Below are positions 10,985-24,300 of a stretch of 64,000 nt of DNA, piece after piece; within the stretch, counting starts at the first letter, position 1; every line of letters starts with the position of its first letter. The notes below the pieces were generated by a model. It was not told the DNA's origin. It saw only the letters and a list, made by a program, of their open reading frames with translations, and searched no databases. Source of the stretch: Siphonodentalium dalli (Eukaryota; Mollusca; Scaphopoda; Gadilida; Siphonodentaliidae); NCBI GenBank assembly GCA_032622095.1, contig CP136061.1:256753582-256817581 (forward strand). Direction: 5' to 3'. Both the position numbers and the translations under genes were made by a program.

Positions 10985-11930
10985 TTAATTAGGAACTGCA
11001 AAAGGATATCAGATCACTAGAAGAATGGGAGAAGAAATGGGGGAAAATGAGCTTCAGTCCAGCTAAATGTGAAGCAATGCATATAACCCATTCGCGGAAT
11101 ATCTTCAATTCAGAATACTCACTCCATGGGATAGAACTGAAGAAGGTGCAGAAGACAAAATATCTTGGAGTGACTATCACATCAAATCTGTCATGGCATC
11201 AGCATATAGAGAATACAGCTGCCAAGGCTAACAGGACGCTGAATTTCCTGAAGAAAATTTTCTGATAAGTTCTCATCATCTGAAGGCGACTGCGTACAAG
11301 TCTTTGATAAGGCCATTAATGGAATATGCACCGACAGTATGGGAACCATATACGGACAGTAATGTAGATGCATTGGAGAAAGTTCAGCGACGTGCTGCTA
11401 GATATCCTCTCAACAGATACAGAAGAACATCCAGCGTATCAGACATGATAGACCAACTAGGATGGCACTCTTTACAGTCCAGGAGGCACCAGGCTCGATT
11501 ATTCATGATGCATAAAATCCACCATCAACATGCTGCAGTAAAAATAGATCAATATGCCAAAAGAACACGGGAATCCAGGCACACTAATGCGGCTGGCTAG
11601 TGGCTACTTAATTCCACACTCCAACTACGATTACCACAAATTTTCTTTCTTCCCCCGGACCATAAGATAATGGAATGCTATCCCAACTGAAATAGTCACC
11701 ATCATTCCAGTGGATGAGTTCAGGACCATGATGACGAACCAAGTAAATCCATACTGGACGTCCCATTCGACGCATTCGACCCAGTAAATAATCCAATCAA
11801 CTAGTTTAATGAATTAAATTATATTATTACAAATCATGAAGAGAAATAATCGCCAGTCGTTGCCAAAATAAAATTAGTCATAATCATCAGCATGTTGATG
11901 GTGGACTGTAATCGGAAGAAGAAGAAGAGC
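10985..11930 (+). pseudogene. Dead non-LTR retrotransposon, C-terminal part of reverse transcriptase
   Basis: Across two frames the translation shows the post-catalytic part of a jockey/CR1-type reverse transcriptase. Landmarks are a leading L-Q-K-D-I-R-S-L block with W-E-K-K-W, then KYLGVTITSNLSWHQHI, a K-A-N-R-T-L-N-F-L segment, LMEYAPTVWEPY and LEKVQRRAARY. After 11600 an FFLPPDHKIMECYP-like segment follows in another frame. There are at least two frame breaks (around 11262 and 11600). The 5' part with the catalytic YADD is absent. The sequence ends near a GAAGAAGAAGAAG tract (around 11918), which may mark the 3' end of the element. Confidence 0.75.
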
Positions 11931-12938
11931 TAGGCAGTATTGAATATTATCTACCATGTCAGTTGAACTAACTCCTAAAATAGAGCCCTTTTCAGACTTA
12001 GCGGCTGGACTAATAGGACAATGAAATAAAATACCGTGTCATGAATAATTTAGCCACCACAGATATTTTGTTTTCATTAAATGAGGTAATGACACATATG
12101 AGGGTGACGTTTGTTACGCATGTTGTTTGATTTATTGTGATACATGGGTAAATATGGGTACTGGGAAACAAAATGTCTAATATTCAAGTGTTATCGAGTA
12201 GTGTTACCTTTATTGACAAATATAGTTCTTCTTGGTGACATATGCATTTTCTGATTAGTTTACCAGATCCTCAGATGGGTGCAGAGCATTATTAAATCAT
12301 CACACTCTTTATTTGTTATGATAATTTTGTGTAATATGCAATTCACCCGAGAACAAAAATGAAACGAAACGAAACCAACATTTTGCTCGAAAAATAGACT
12401 TTACGGCATATTTCTCGAATTCAGTATAAACATGTGAGAATCTATTGCGGAAGTACAACATCATATCATAATTACTAAACTGAATACGAAGGTCATTGCT
12501 AAAAATGTCCGGCTGATCGAAGTTTCATTTTTTTTTCTCCTGAAAACAAATTAAAACGAATGGATTTTTTTTTTAAATGCAACACTTTCAGAGATCACAT
12601 CCACCCTAGCAGACACCGCCCATAGTTCACATCCACCCTAAAAGAGACCACAGTGGTCGCAAACACGAGGTAAACAGTTGACAATTTCTACCCCGTCGGT
12701 TGAACAAAACCATTCATAACTGCACCTGGCGTCTGGATTATTTTGATAAACCAATGTGATTGTATGACTTCCAATATTGTCTCCATGTTCGTTGTGACAA
12801 TTTTAATCAGCACTTCGGAGAACACATTGAAGGAAAGTTTGTGCTAGTCCCACAATAGCCATCTAATGTGATATACAGACAGATGCAGTCGTTGGAATGT
12901 ATTTTGTATGTCTCGTCAGGAAGCCTGGTGTTGTGAAT
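11931..12938. other. Left part of segmental duplication copy 2; no gene
   Basis: From about 12090 this matches the 3' flank of zinc-finger gene 1 (5230-5563 and 6092-6430) without the MITE. The junction at 12440-12455 is the empty insertion site. Short stretches of A/T homopolymer occur at 12535-12575. Confidence 0.6.
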
Positions 12939-14489
12939 CACAGGCTCCTGGGGATAAATACCAGATATACCATATATATACTATAACAGTGACAAGGTTA
13001 ACAAGTCCAATTTTGGGAAAACCCACCATCTATCATATCCCTCATAGTTTCTCAAAATATTTCTGGTCAGTCACAATATATCTCATTGTGTCTTATTGGT
13101 CATGCAATTTTTTTTCTTTTGATTCGACAGTATCAAACGAAGGGAAGTCGAGATATCGTATTGAAAACTAGCAAAACCTACCGACGAAAAGCGGTCGTCA
13201 GTTTCCCTGTCCGGTAATTAGTGATTATACACCGACACCAATTCAATTAATACGATCACAATTGCCGAGCTTGTGAATTACCCGCGCGATATGTCGACTT
13301 CACTTAAATATACCTCGTCAAGACATTTATCAAAATATAATGTTATGCCCTATAACATACACTGGGGCCCTATAACATACACTGGGGCCGTATAACACAC
13401 ACTGGGGCCCTATAACATACACTGGGGCACTATAACATACACTGGGGGCCTATAACATACACTGGGGCCCTATAACATACACTGGGGCCCTATAACATAC
13501 ACTGGGGCCCTATAACATACATTGGGGCCCTATAACATACACTGGGGCCCTATAACACACACTGGGGCCCTATAACACACACTGGGGCCCTATAACATAC
13601 ACTGGGGCCCTATAACATACACTGGGGCCCTGTAACATACACTGGGGCCCTATAGCATACACTGGGGCCCTATAACATACACTGGGGCCCTATAACGTAC
13701 ACTGGGGCCCTATAACATACACTGGGGCCCTATAACATACACTGGGGCCCTATAACATACACTGTGGCCCTATACCATACACTTGGGCCCTATAACATAC
13801 ACTGGGGCCCTATAACATACATTGGGGCCCTATAACATACAATGGGGCCCTATAACATACACTGGTATGCCCTATAACATACACTGGGGCCCTATAACAT
13901 ACACTGGGGCCCTATATCATACACTGGGGCCCTATAACACACACTGGTATGCCATATAACATACACTGGGGCCCTATAACATACACTGGGGCCCTATAAC
14001 ATACACTGGGGCCCTATAACATACACTGTTATGCCCTATAACATACACTGGGGCCATATAACATACAATGGGGCCCTATAACATACACTGGTATGCCCTA
14101 TAACATACACTGGGTCCCTATAACACACACTGGGGCCATATAACATACACTGGGGCATATTATGGCTGTGTTGACATTTTTTAGAAATATTGAAGATATT
14201 AGGTGGACAAGGCACTGACTGTTTAACTCCCAAATTTCCAGTAGATATTGTAAGTTTTCGGTACGATGTCTCGACTTATCTTCGTTTGATATTATGGAAT
14301 CATACATCAAAAGAAACGAAATGTCATGGCCAATAAGATACACTGAAATATATTGTGACTGATTTGAAAGATATTGTGAATCTATGAACAATATGATAGA
14401 TGGTGTGCTTTTCCCAAAATCGGAGTTGTGAACCTTGTCACTGGTATAGTATATATTGGTATATCTGCTATTTTCCCCAGGGGTCTGTG
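12939..14489. mobile_element. Fold-back DNA element with a 20-bp tandem array as core
   Basis: The left arm (about 12939-13195) and right arm (about 14210-14489) are inverted copies. The tips are CACAGGCTCCTGGGGA on the left and CACAGACCCCTGGGGA from the right, and both arms continue with ACCAGATATACC/AGCAGATATACC and CAGTGACAAGGTT words. The insertion is flanked by TTGTGAAT (12931-12938) and TAGTGAAT (14490-14497), an 8-bp direct repeat with one mismatch. The duplicate zinc-finger locus reads straight through this point. An 8-bp duplication would suit the hAT superfamily, but the tip is not a textbook hAT end. No transposase is present. Confidence 0.75.
13341..14155 (+). repeat. 20-bp minisatellite, about 40 copies
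   Basis: The unit is CCTATAACATACACTGGGGC, with point variants and occasional longer units that insert TATG. It forms the core of the fold-back element between the two inverted arms. The frames open across it are repeat shadows. Confidence 0.9.
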
Positions 14490-14503
14490 TAGTGAATGCT
14501 TTA

Positions 14504-15513
<1,010 letters not shown>

Positions 15514-15663
15514 CGTTTGATCTCGGGTGCGGGTTATCTTAGCAGCAATTAATGAGCAATTCAATTATAATTCCCTGCAAACGTTGCTGATTCGTTGTCG
15601 GAAATTGGAGCCAAGTGAATAGTTCCACACAAATATCAGAATATGGCAATAAGAATATCCGTC

Positions 15664-15893
15664 GAACAGGAATCTGTATAGCCCATGTACAGGAATCTGT
15701 ATAGCCCATGAACAGGAATCTGTATAGCCCATGAACAGGAATCTGTATAGCCCATGTACAGTACAATAAGAATATCCGTCGAACAGGAATCTGTATAGCC
15801 CATGTTCAGTACAATAAGAATATCCGTCGAACAGGAATCTGTATAGCCCATGTACAGGAATCTGTATAGCCCATGTACAGGAATCTGTATATG
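15664..15893 (+). repeat. 23-bp minisatellite expansion
   Basis: The unit CAGGAATCTGTATAGCCCAT plus a variable GTA/GAA is repeated about eight times. Some repeats belong to a longer unit that adds AATAAGAATATCCGTCGAA. In segmental copy 1 the same word occurs once (near 7981), so the array expanded after the duplication. It lies just upstream of the broken zinc-finger gene. Confidence 0.8.
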
Positions 15894-16142
15894 AACGGTA
15901 TTATATTCAGCGGTAAACTTGTCTGTTTGATTTAGTTTGCAAACCTTTAGCATATCAACTTATTTTCAAAGTATGCATTTGATGATTAAGGTGAAACTAT
16001 CGCAGAGCTAGGTCGGAACTGACGATGGTATATTTCAGTTGTCTAGTTTGTCGTCAAACATGTATTTTATCCATATTTTAATAAGTTTGTCATAATGCAT
16101 TATTGATAGTCCGTAGATTATGTCCTTTGCATATTCCTAAAG

Positions 16143-16158
16143 CCCCCCCCCCCCCCCC
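16143..16158 (+). repeat. Poly-C tract of 16 bases
   Basis: An uninterrupted run of C sits exactly where the left end of the adjacent MITE copy C should be. It is prone to sequencing error. Confidence 0.9.
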
Positions 16159-16628
16159 ACGAAGACTCCTGTCCGGAAATGCTTACATCGATCAATATTC
16201 ATTTTATTTCGAATATGTTCTGGTCTAAAAAGATGTGGTTGTTTAGCTAATGAACAACAGCGGTTACTGTTAACAGAGACCAGGAATTATATTGTCACAA
16301 ATAAACGTTAATTATACTCATTATCGCTTATAACTATGGAATAAAACAAATACACCTAATCAATCTGGGACATTTGACGTTCGGTGCGTAGCCATATGAA
16401 CAGTCCAATGCTCTCTATCGCTATATGGTATCAAACGAATGGTCTGTTCTAAAAATAGACAAATAAAGTGTCCCAATTAATCGTCGCATTTCATAATAAA
16501 TTATTCGAAATAAAACCAATATTAATTGATAGAAGCCTTTTCGGACATGGGTCTTCAGTTCATATCTATTAGTTTATACCCACGTAACTATTTCAAATTT
16601 GCTATTTAAAGAGATAATCCATCTTTAA
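16159..16628 (+). mobile_element. TTAA-flanked MITE, copy C, left end lost
   Basis: It matches copies A (3792-4319) and B from the TCCTGTCCGGAAATGC segment to the terminal AAAGAGATAATCCATCTTTAA-type end. About the first 60 bases are missing and replaced by the poly-C tract. No coding capacity. Confidence 0.75.
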
Positions 16629-16894
16629 GAGTAAAATAGTATTTATCTTTCCCAAAATTATACTTATTTTATATTAAGGAGTACATTGGTGATTTGTGTC
16701 GGTTATCCAATGATAGCCGTAGAGGGCTGCTACATCAGATGGTTGGTTTTATCCATGTAGTTATAAGGTACGTAGCGATACCAGTATATTGGTAAGACCA
16801 TTCCATTGTCCTTATATAATTAATTATTATCCATTTTCTGTGTTGTATATGCCGGTACTTATACATTAACATATGGCATACCTTCAAAGGGGCG

Positions 16895-18010
16895 ATTAAA
16901 TAAATTTGATCAGACTCAGTGACGACCTTGAAAGGACATGGTGTTTAGCAGAAGCTGCAGCAGTACACATGAGATACCAACTTAGACACACATTTACCTT
17001 GTAAATGTGTTCAATCAGCAAAGAGATCCAGCTGCTCTCTGTCAGCAGTTTGAAAAAGATTTCATACAACACCGTACCGGAAACAACACACACCGCCATG
17101 ATGTGTTGCAGCTTTGTATTGGTGAAGGATTGCTCGGTTACGTACCATCACATTCGTGACCAGATTTCTACGTTGCTTATGTCTTTTAGGTTGTGTAATC
17201 TTTTGCCAAGCCTCATGAAAGTTTATTAAAAGTTTTTATTCTCGTCATCATGGGTTTCCCTAAACGACGTGCTTGCCGATCATACTGGCGCACGAGTCTC
17301 TAACGTCTCTCTGACGTTGCTAAGGCACTGATGGTCATTGAGCGGACATTACGAATTCTTGGAATGCGATGTTTGAACATATAGGGCTCCCTGATCTGGG
17401 TCCTATCGTCAATTATGAAAACGCATTTAACCAAATTGACGAGGCATCTAATACCGAAGAGCTTATTCAGAGCTCGGATCACATGCAACGCGAAGCATTT
17501 CATCGTATGGTGAATTCATTCTCAGATGAGACTGCACCACACATGTCATTCTTTATTGATGGTCCAGGTGGAACTGGCAAACATATGCTAACACCTTTTC
17601 TCCGAATTGCCGCTGATTTTCTGAAAGGCGGTCGAACTGCTAGCGGATTTCGTCTTCCAGTCACCATACTTGGATCATCAACAATGAAACTCCCCTCTGT
17701 ATATTCGCTGCGTGTATACTCTTCCGCGCTGATTATAATCAACGAGTCGTCAAATGCACTCCGAATAATCGATATATAATGGAAAACACCGATCCTTTTG
17801 GACGCACCGTGCTACTGATAGGCGGTGATTTTAGACAGACAACAAACGTCATAGCCATGGAGATCCACTATGCCATCATTGAATCTTGCATTAACAGTTC
17901 TTATATATGGAGGCATATCCAAACCATTCACCTCGACGTTAATATGAGAACATGTAGGTCAAGATCAACACAACGAATGTGTTCTTGGAACTGGGGATGA
18001 ACGGTAATGA
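16895..18010 (+). pseudogene. Dead Helitron helicase (Pif1-like) fragment
   Basis: Helitron RepHel proteins end in a Pif1-family SF1B helicase that unwinds DNA for rolling-circle transposition. Pieces of that domain are visible in order. A CLAEAAAVHMRYQLRHTF segment (about 16950-17000) fits the conserved region before the helicase. Then come a Q-R-E-A-F block, Walker A as FIDGPGGTGKHM (17552-17587) with His where Thr is expected after Lys, and the Walker B region as ALIIINESS (about 17730-17757). Motif III follows as LLIGGDFRQT (about 17811-17840), then an N-M-R motif near 17941. Stops and frameshifts (after 17000, at 17779 and near 17975) break it. The Rep HUH nuclease part is not seen. Confidence 0.75.
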
Positions 18011-18374
18011 ATTGAATTGATCCGGCGGATAGTTGAGTTGTGTTTCCTATTCCTCTAGTGTCCCTTGTTCTGACGATTAACGTCTCCTTATTCAATCAAT
18101 TTTGTTTGTTTGTTGTTTTATTCTGTGTTTTGTAGATTACCGTCCATATATAATTGGCTTCAGTTGTTGAAATTAGGATTCAAGTCTGCTCACGGTTGGA
18201 CCATGCTGGGGTACCATGCGGCTGTTATCCGCAGTGGCTAATCGGGCCAGCGCTTCTGCAAAGTACATTTGTTGGACCGATCACGACTACAATTCAAAAT
18301 AAACGTGTGTAGCATCTGTGCATAATAGTTGATGTGGGGGGCCTAATTCTAGATAGATACGGCTGATATATGTC
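18011..18374. other. No gene seen between Helitron remnant and satellite
   Basis: No recognisable domain, RNA gene or terminal structure. It may include decayed Helitron sequence. Confidence 0.35.
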
Positions 18375-21300
18375 AGAATGGGTGGAGCCATACACTATCT
18401 CAATGTGATGCTCTCTTTGCTTTATAATTATTATCGGTATAATTGTTTACATGCTACGATCAGAATAGCACAATTTGATGCGCTCTTTACTTTATAATTA
18501 TCATTCGTATATATACGTGCTGTACATGCTACGACCAGAATGGCACATTGTTGTGCGTTTTTTGCGTTATACTTATAATTCGTATATACAAGTACATGAT
18601 ACGATCAGAATGGCACATTGTGGTGCGCTCTTTGCTTTATAATTATCATCCGTATATACATGTAAATGATACGATCAGAATGGCACATTGTGATACGCTT
18701 TTTACTTTATAATTACCATTCGTATATATATGTACATGCTACGATCAGAATGGCACATTGTGATGCGCTCTTTGCTTTCTAATTACCATTCGTATATAAA
18801 TGTACATGCTACGATCAGAATGGCACATTGTGATGCGCTCTTTTATAATTATCATTCGTATATACATGTACATGCTACGATCAGAGTGACACATTGTGAT
18901 GCGCTCTTTACTTTATAATTACCATTCGTATATACATGTACATGCTACGATCAGAATGACACATTGTGATGCGCTCTTTACTTTATAATTACCATTCGTA
19001 TATACATGTACATGCTACGATCAGAGTGACACATTGTGATGCGCTCTTTACTTTATAATTACCATTTGTATATACATGTACATGATACGAGCAGAATGGC
19101 AAAGTGTGATGCGCTCTTTACTTTATAATTACCATTCGTATATATATGTACATGCTACGATCAGAATGGCACATTGTGATACACTCTTTACTTTATAATT
19201 ATCATTTGTATATACATGTACATGCTACGATAAGAATGACACATTGTGATGCGCTCTTTACTTTATAATTACCATTCGTATATACATGTACATGCTACGA
19301 TCAGAATGGCACATTGTGATACTCTCTTTACTTTATAGTTACCATTCGTATATACATTTATATGTTACGATCAGAATGGCACATTGTGATGCGCTCTTTA
19401 CTTTATAATTACCATTCGTATATACATGTACATGCTACGATCAGAATGGCACAATGTGATACTCTCTTTACTGTATAAATGCCATTCGTATATACATGTA
19501 CATGCTAAGATCAGAATGACACAGTATGATACTCTCTTTACTTTATAATTACCATTCGTATATTCATGTGCATGCTACGATCAGAATGGCACATTGTGAT
19601 ACTCTCTTTACTTTATAATTACCATTCGTATATACAGGTACATGTTACGATCAGAATGGTACATTGTGATGCGCTCTTCACTTTATAATTACCATTCGTA
19701 TATACATGTACACGCTACGATCAGAATGCGACATTGTGATACTCTCTTTACTTTATAGTTACCATTCGTATATACATTTATATGTTACGATCAGAATGGC
19801 ACATTGTGATGCGCTCTTTACTTTATAATTACCATTCGTATATACATGTACATGCTACGATCAGAATGGCACAATGTGATACTCTCTTTGCTGTATAAAT
19901 GCCATTCGTATATACATGTACATGCTAAGATCAGAATGACACAGTATGATACTCTCTTTACTTTATAATTACCATCCGTATATTCATGTGCATGCTACGA
20001 TCAGAATGGCACATTGTGATACTCTCTTTACTTTATAATTACCATTCGTATATACATGTACATGTTACGATCAGAATGGCACATTGTGACGCGCGCTTTA
20101 CTTTATAATTACCATTCGTAAATACATGTACATGTTACGATCAGAATGGCTCATTGCGATACTCTCTTTACTTTATAATTACCATTCGTATAAACATGTA
20201 CATGCTACGATCATAATGGCACATTGTGTTACGCTCTTTTATAATTATCGTTCGTATATACATGTACATGCTACGATCAGAGTGACACATTGTGATGCGC
20301 TCTTTACTTTATAATTACTATTCGTATATACATGTACATGCTACGATCAGAATGGCACATTGTGATACTCTCTTTACTTTATACCTATAATTCGTATATA
20401 TATATACATGTACATGCTATGATCAGAATGGTTCAGTGTGATGCGCTCTTTGCTTTTTAATTACCATTCGTATATACACATGTACATCCTATGGTAAGAA
20501 TGGTACAGTGTGATGAGCTATTCGCTTTATAATTACCATTCGTATATACATGTACATGCTACGATCAGAATGGCACAGTGTGATGCACTCTTTATTTTGC
20601 AATTACCATTCGTATATACATGTACATGCTACGATCAGAACGGGACATTGTGATACTCACTTTACGTTATAATTACCATTCGTATATACATGTACATGCT
20701 ACGATCAGAATGACATATTGTGATACTCTCTTTGCTTTATAATTACCATTCGTATATACATGTACATGCTACGATCAGAATGGCACGGTGTGACGCGCGC
20801 TTTACTTTATAATTACCATTCGTATATACATGTACATGCTACGATCAGAATGGCACATTGTGCCGCGCTCTTTACTTTATAATTACCATTTGTATATACA
20901 TGTGCATGCTACGATGAGAATACTGTCTTTACAGTATAATTACCATTCGTATATACATGTACATGCTACGATCAGAATGGCACATTGTGATACTCAATTT
21001 ACGTTATAATTACCATTCGTATAAACATGTACATGCTACGATCAGAATGACACAGTGTGATAATCACTTTACTTTATAATTACCATTCGTATATATATGT
21101 ACATGCTACGATCAGAATGGCACATTGTGATACACTCTTTACTGTATAATTACCATTCGTATATACATTTACATGCTACGATCAGAATGACACATTGTTA
21201 TACTCACTTTACTTTATAATTACCATTCGTATATACATGTACATGCTACGATCAGAATGGCACATTGTTATACTCACTTTACTGTATAATTACCATTCGT

Positions 21301-24300
21301 ATATACATGTACATGCTACGATCAGAATGGCACAGTGTGGCGCGCGCTTTACTTTATAATTACCATTCGTATATACATGTACATGCTACGATCAGAATGG
21401 CACATTGTGACGCGCTCTTTACTTTATAATTACCATTCGTATATACATGTACATGCTACGATCAGAATGGCACATTGTGATACTCAATTTACGTTATAAT
21501 TACCATTCGTATAAACATGTACATGCTACGATCAGAATGACACAATGTGATAATCACTTTACTTTATAATTACCATTCGTATATACATGTACATGCTACG
21601 ATCAGAATGGCACATTGTGATACTCTCTTTACTGTATAATTACCATTCGTATATACATGTACATGCTACGATCAGAATGACACATTGTTATACTCACTTT
21701 ACTTTATAATTACCATTCGTATATACATGTACATGCTACGATCAGAATGGCACATTGTGATACACTCTTTATTGTATAATTACCATTCGTATATACATGT
21801 ACATGCTACGATCAGAATGGCACAGTGTGGCGCGCGCTTTACTTTATAATTACCATTCGTATATACATGTACATGCTACGATCAGAATGACACATTGTTA
21901 TACTCACTTTACTTTATAATTACCATTCGTATATACATGTACATGCTACGATCAGAATGGCTCGGTGTGGCGCGCGCTTTACTTTATAATTACCATTCGT
22001 ATATACATGAACATGCTACGATCAGAATGGCACATTGTGACGCGCTCTTTACTTTATAATTACCATTCGTATATACATGAACATGCTACGATCAGAATGG
22101 CACATTGTGACGCGCTCTTTACTTTATAATTACCATTCGTATATACATGTACATGCTACGATCAGAATGACACATTGTTATACTCACTTTACTGTATAAT
22201 TACCATTCGTATATACATGTACATGCTACGATCAGAATGGCACAGTGTGGCGCGCGCTTTACTTTATAATTACCATTCGTATATACATGAACATGCTACG
22301 ATCAAAATGGCACATTGTGACGCGCTCTTTACTTTATAATTACCATTCGTATATACATGAACATGCTACGATCAGAATGGCACATTGTGACGCGCTCTTT
22401 ACTTTATAATTACCATTCGTATATACATGAACATGCTACGATGAGAATACTCTCTTTAATGTATAATTACCATTCGTATATACATGTACATGATACGATC
22501 AGAATGTCACAATGTGGCGCGCGCTTTACTTTATAATTACCATTCGTATATACATGTACATGCTACGATCAGAATGACACATTGTGACGCGCTCTTTACT
22601 TTATAATTACCATTCGTATATACATGTACATGCTACGATCAGAATGGCACATTGTGACACTCTCATTACTTCATAATTACCATTCGTATATTCATGTACA
22701 TGCTAGGATTAGAATGGTACATTGTGATACTGTCTTTACTTTATAATTACCATTCGTATATACATGTACATGCTACGATCAGAATGACACATTGTGACGC
22801 GCTCTTTACTTTATAAATACCATTCGTATATGAATGTACATATTACGGAAAGAATGGCCCATTGTGATACGTTCTTTGCTGTATAATTACCATTCGTATA
22901 TACATGTACATGCTACGATCAGAATGACATATTGTGACGCGCTCTTTACTTTATAATTACCATTCGTTTATACATGTACATGCTACGATCATAACGACAC
23001 ATTGTGACGCGCTCTTTACTTTATAATTACCATTCGTATATACATGTACATGCTACGATCAGAATGGAACATTGTGATACTCACTTTACTTTATAATTAC
23101 ATTCGTATATACATGTACATACTACGATCAGAATGGCACATTGTGATACTCTCTTTGCTTTATAATTACCATTCGTATATACATGTACATGCTACGACCA
23201 GAATGACACATTATGATACGCTTTTCACTTTATAATTACCATTCGTATATACATGTACATGCTACGATCAGAACGGGACATTGTGATACTCTCTTTACTT
23301 TATAATTACCATTCGTATATACATGTACATGCTACGATCAGAACGGGACATTGTGATACTCTCTTTACTTATAATTACCATTCGTATATACATGTACATG
23401 CTACGATCAGAATGGCACATTGTGGTGCGCTCTTTACTTTATAATTACCATTCGTATATAAATGTACATATTACGGAAAGAATGGCACCTTGTGATACTC
23501 TCTTTACTTTATAATTACCATTCGTATATACATGTACATGCTACGATGAGAATGGGACATTGTGATGCTCCCTTTACTTTATAATTACCATTCGTATATA
23601 CATGTACATGCTACGATCAGAATGGCACATTGTGATACTCACTTTGCTTTATAATTACCATTCGTAAATACATGTACATGCTACGATCAGAACGGGACAT
23701 TGTGATACTCTCTTTACTTTATAATTTCATTCGTATATACATGTACATACTACGATCAGAATGGCACATTGTGATACTCTCTTTGCTTTATAATTACCAT
23801 TCGTATATACATGTACATGCTACGACCAGAATGGGACATTGTGATACTCACTTTACTTTATAATTACCATTCGTATATACATGTACATGCTACGATCCGA
23901 ATGACACATTATGATACGCTCTTCACTTTATAATTACCATTCGTATATACATGTACATGCTACGATCAGAACGGGAAATTGTGATACTCTCTTTACTTTA
24001 TAATTACCATTCGTATATACATGTACATGCTACGATCAGAACGGGACATTGTGATACTCTCTTTACTTATAATTACCATTCGTATATACATGTACATGCT
24101 ACGATCAGAATGGCACATTGTGGTGCGCTCTTTACTTTATAATTACCATTCGTATATAAATGTACATATTACGGAAAGAATGGCACATTGTGATACTCTC
24201 TTTACTTTATAATTAACATTCGTATATACATGTACATGCTACGATGAGAATGGGACATTGTGATACTCTCTTTACTGTATAATTACCATTCGTGTATACA

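Noticed and set aside
13341-14155. CRISPR-like regular repeats
   Set aside because: The 20-bp units abut without spacers; this is a minisatellite inside a transposon.
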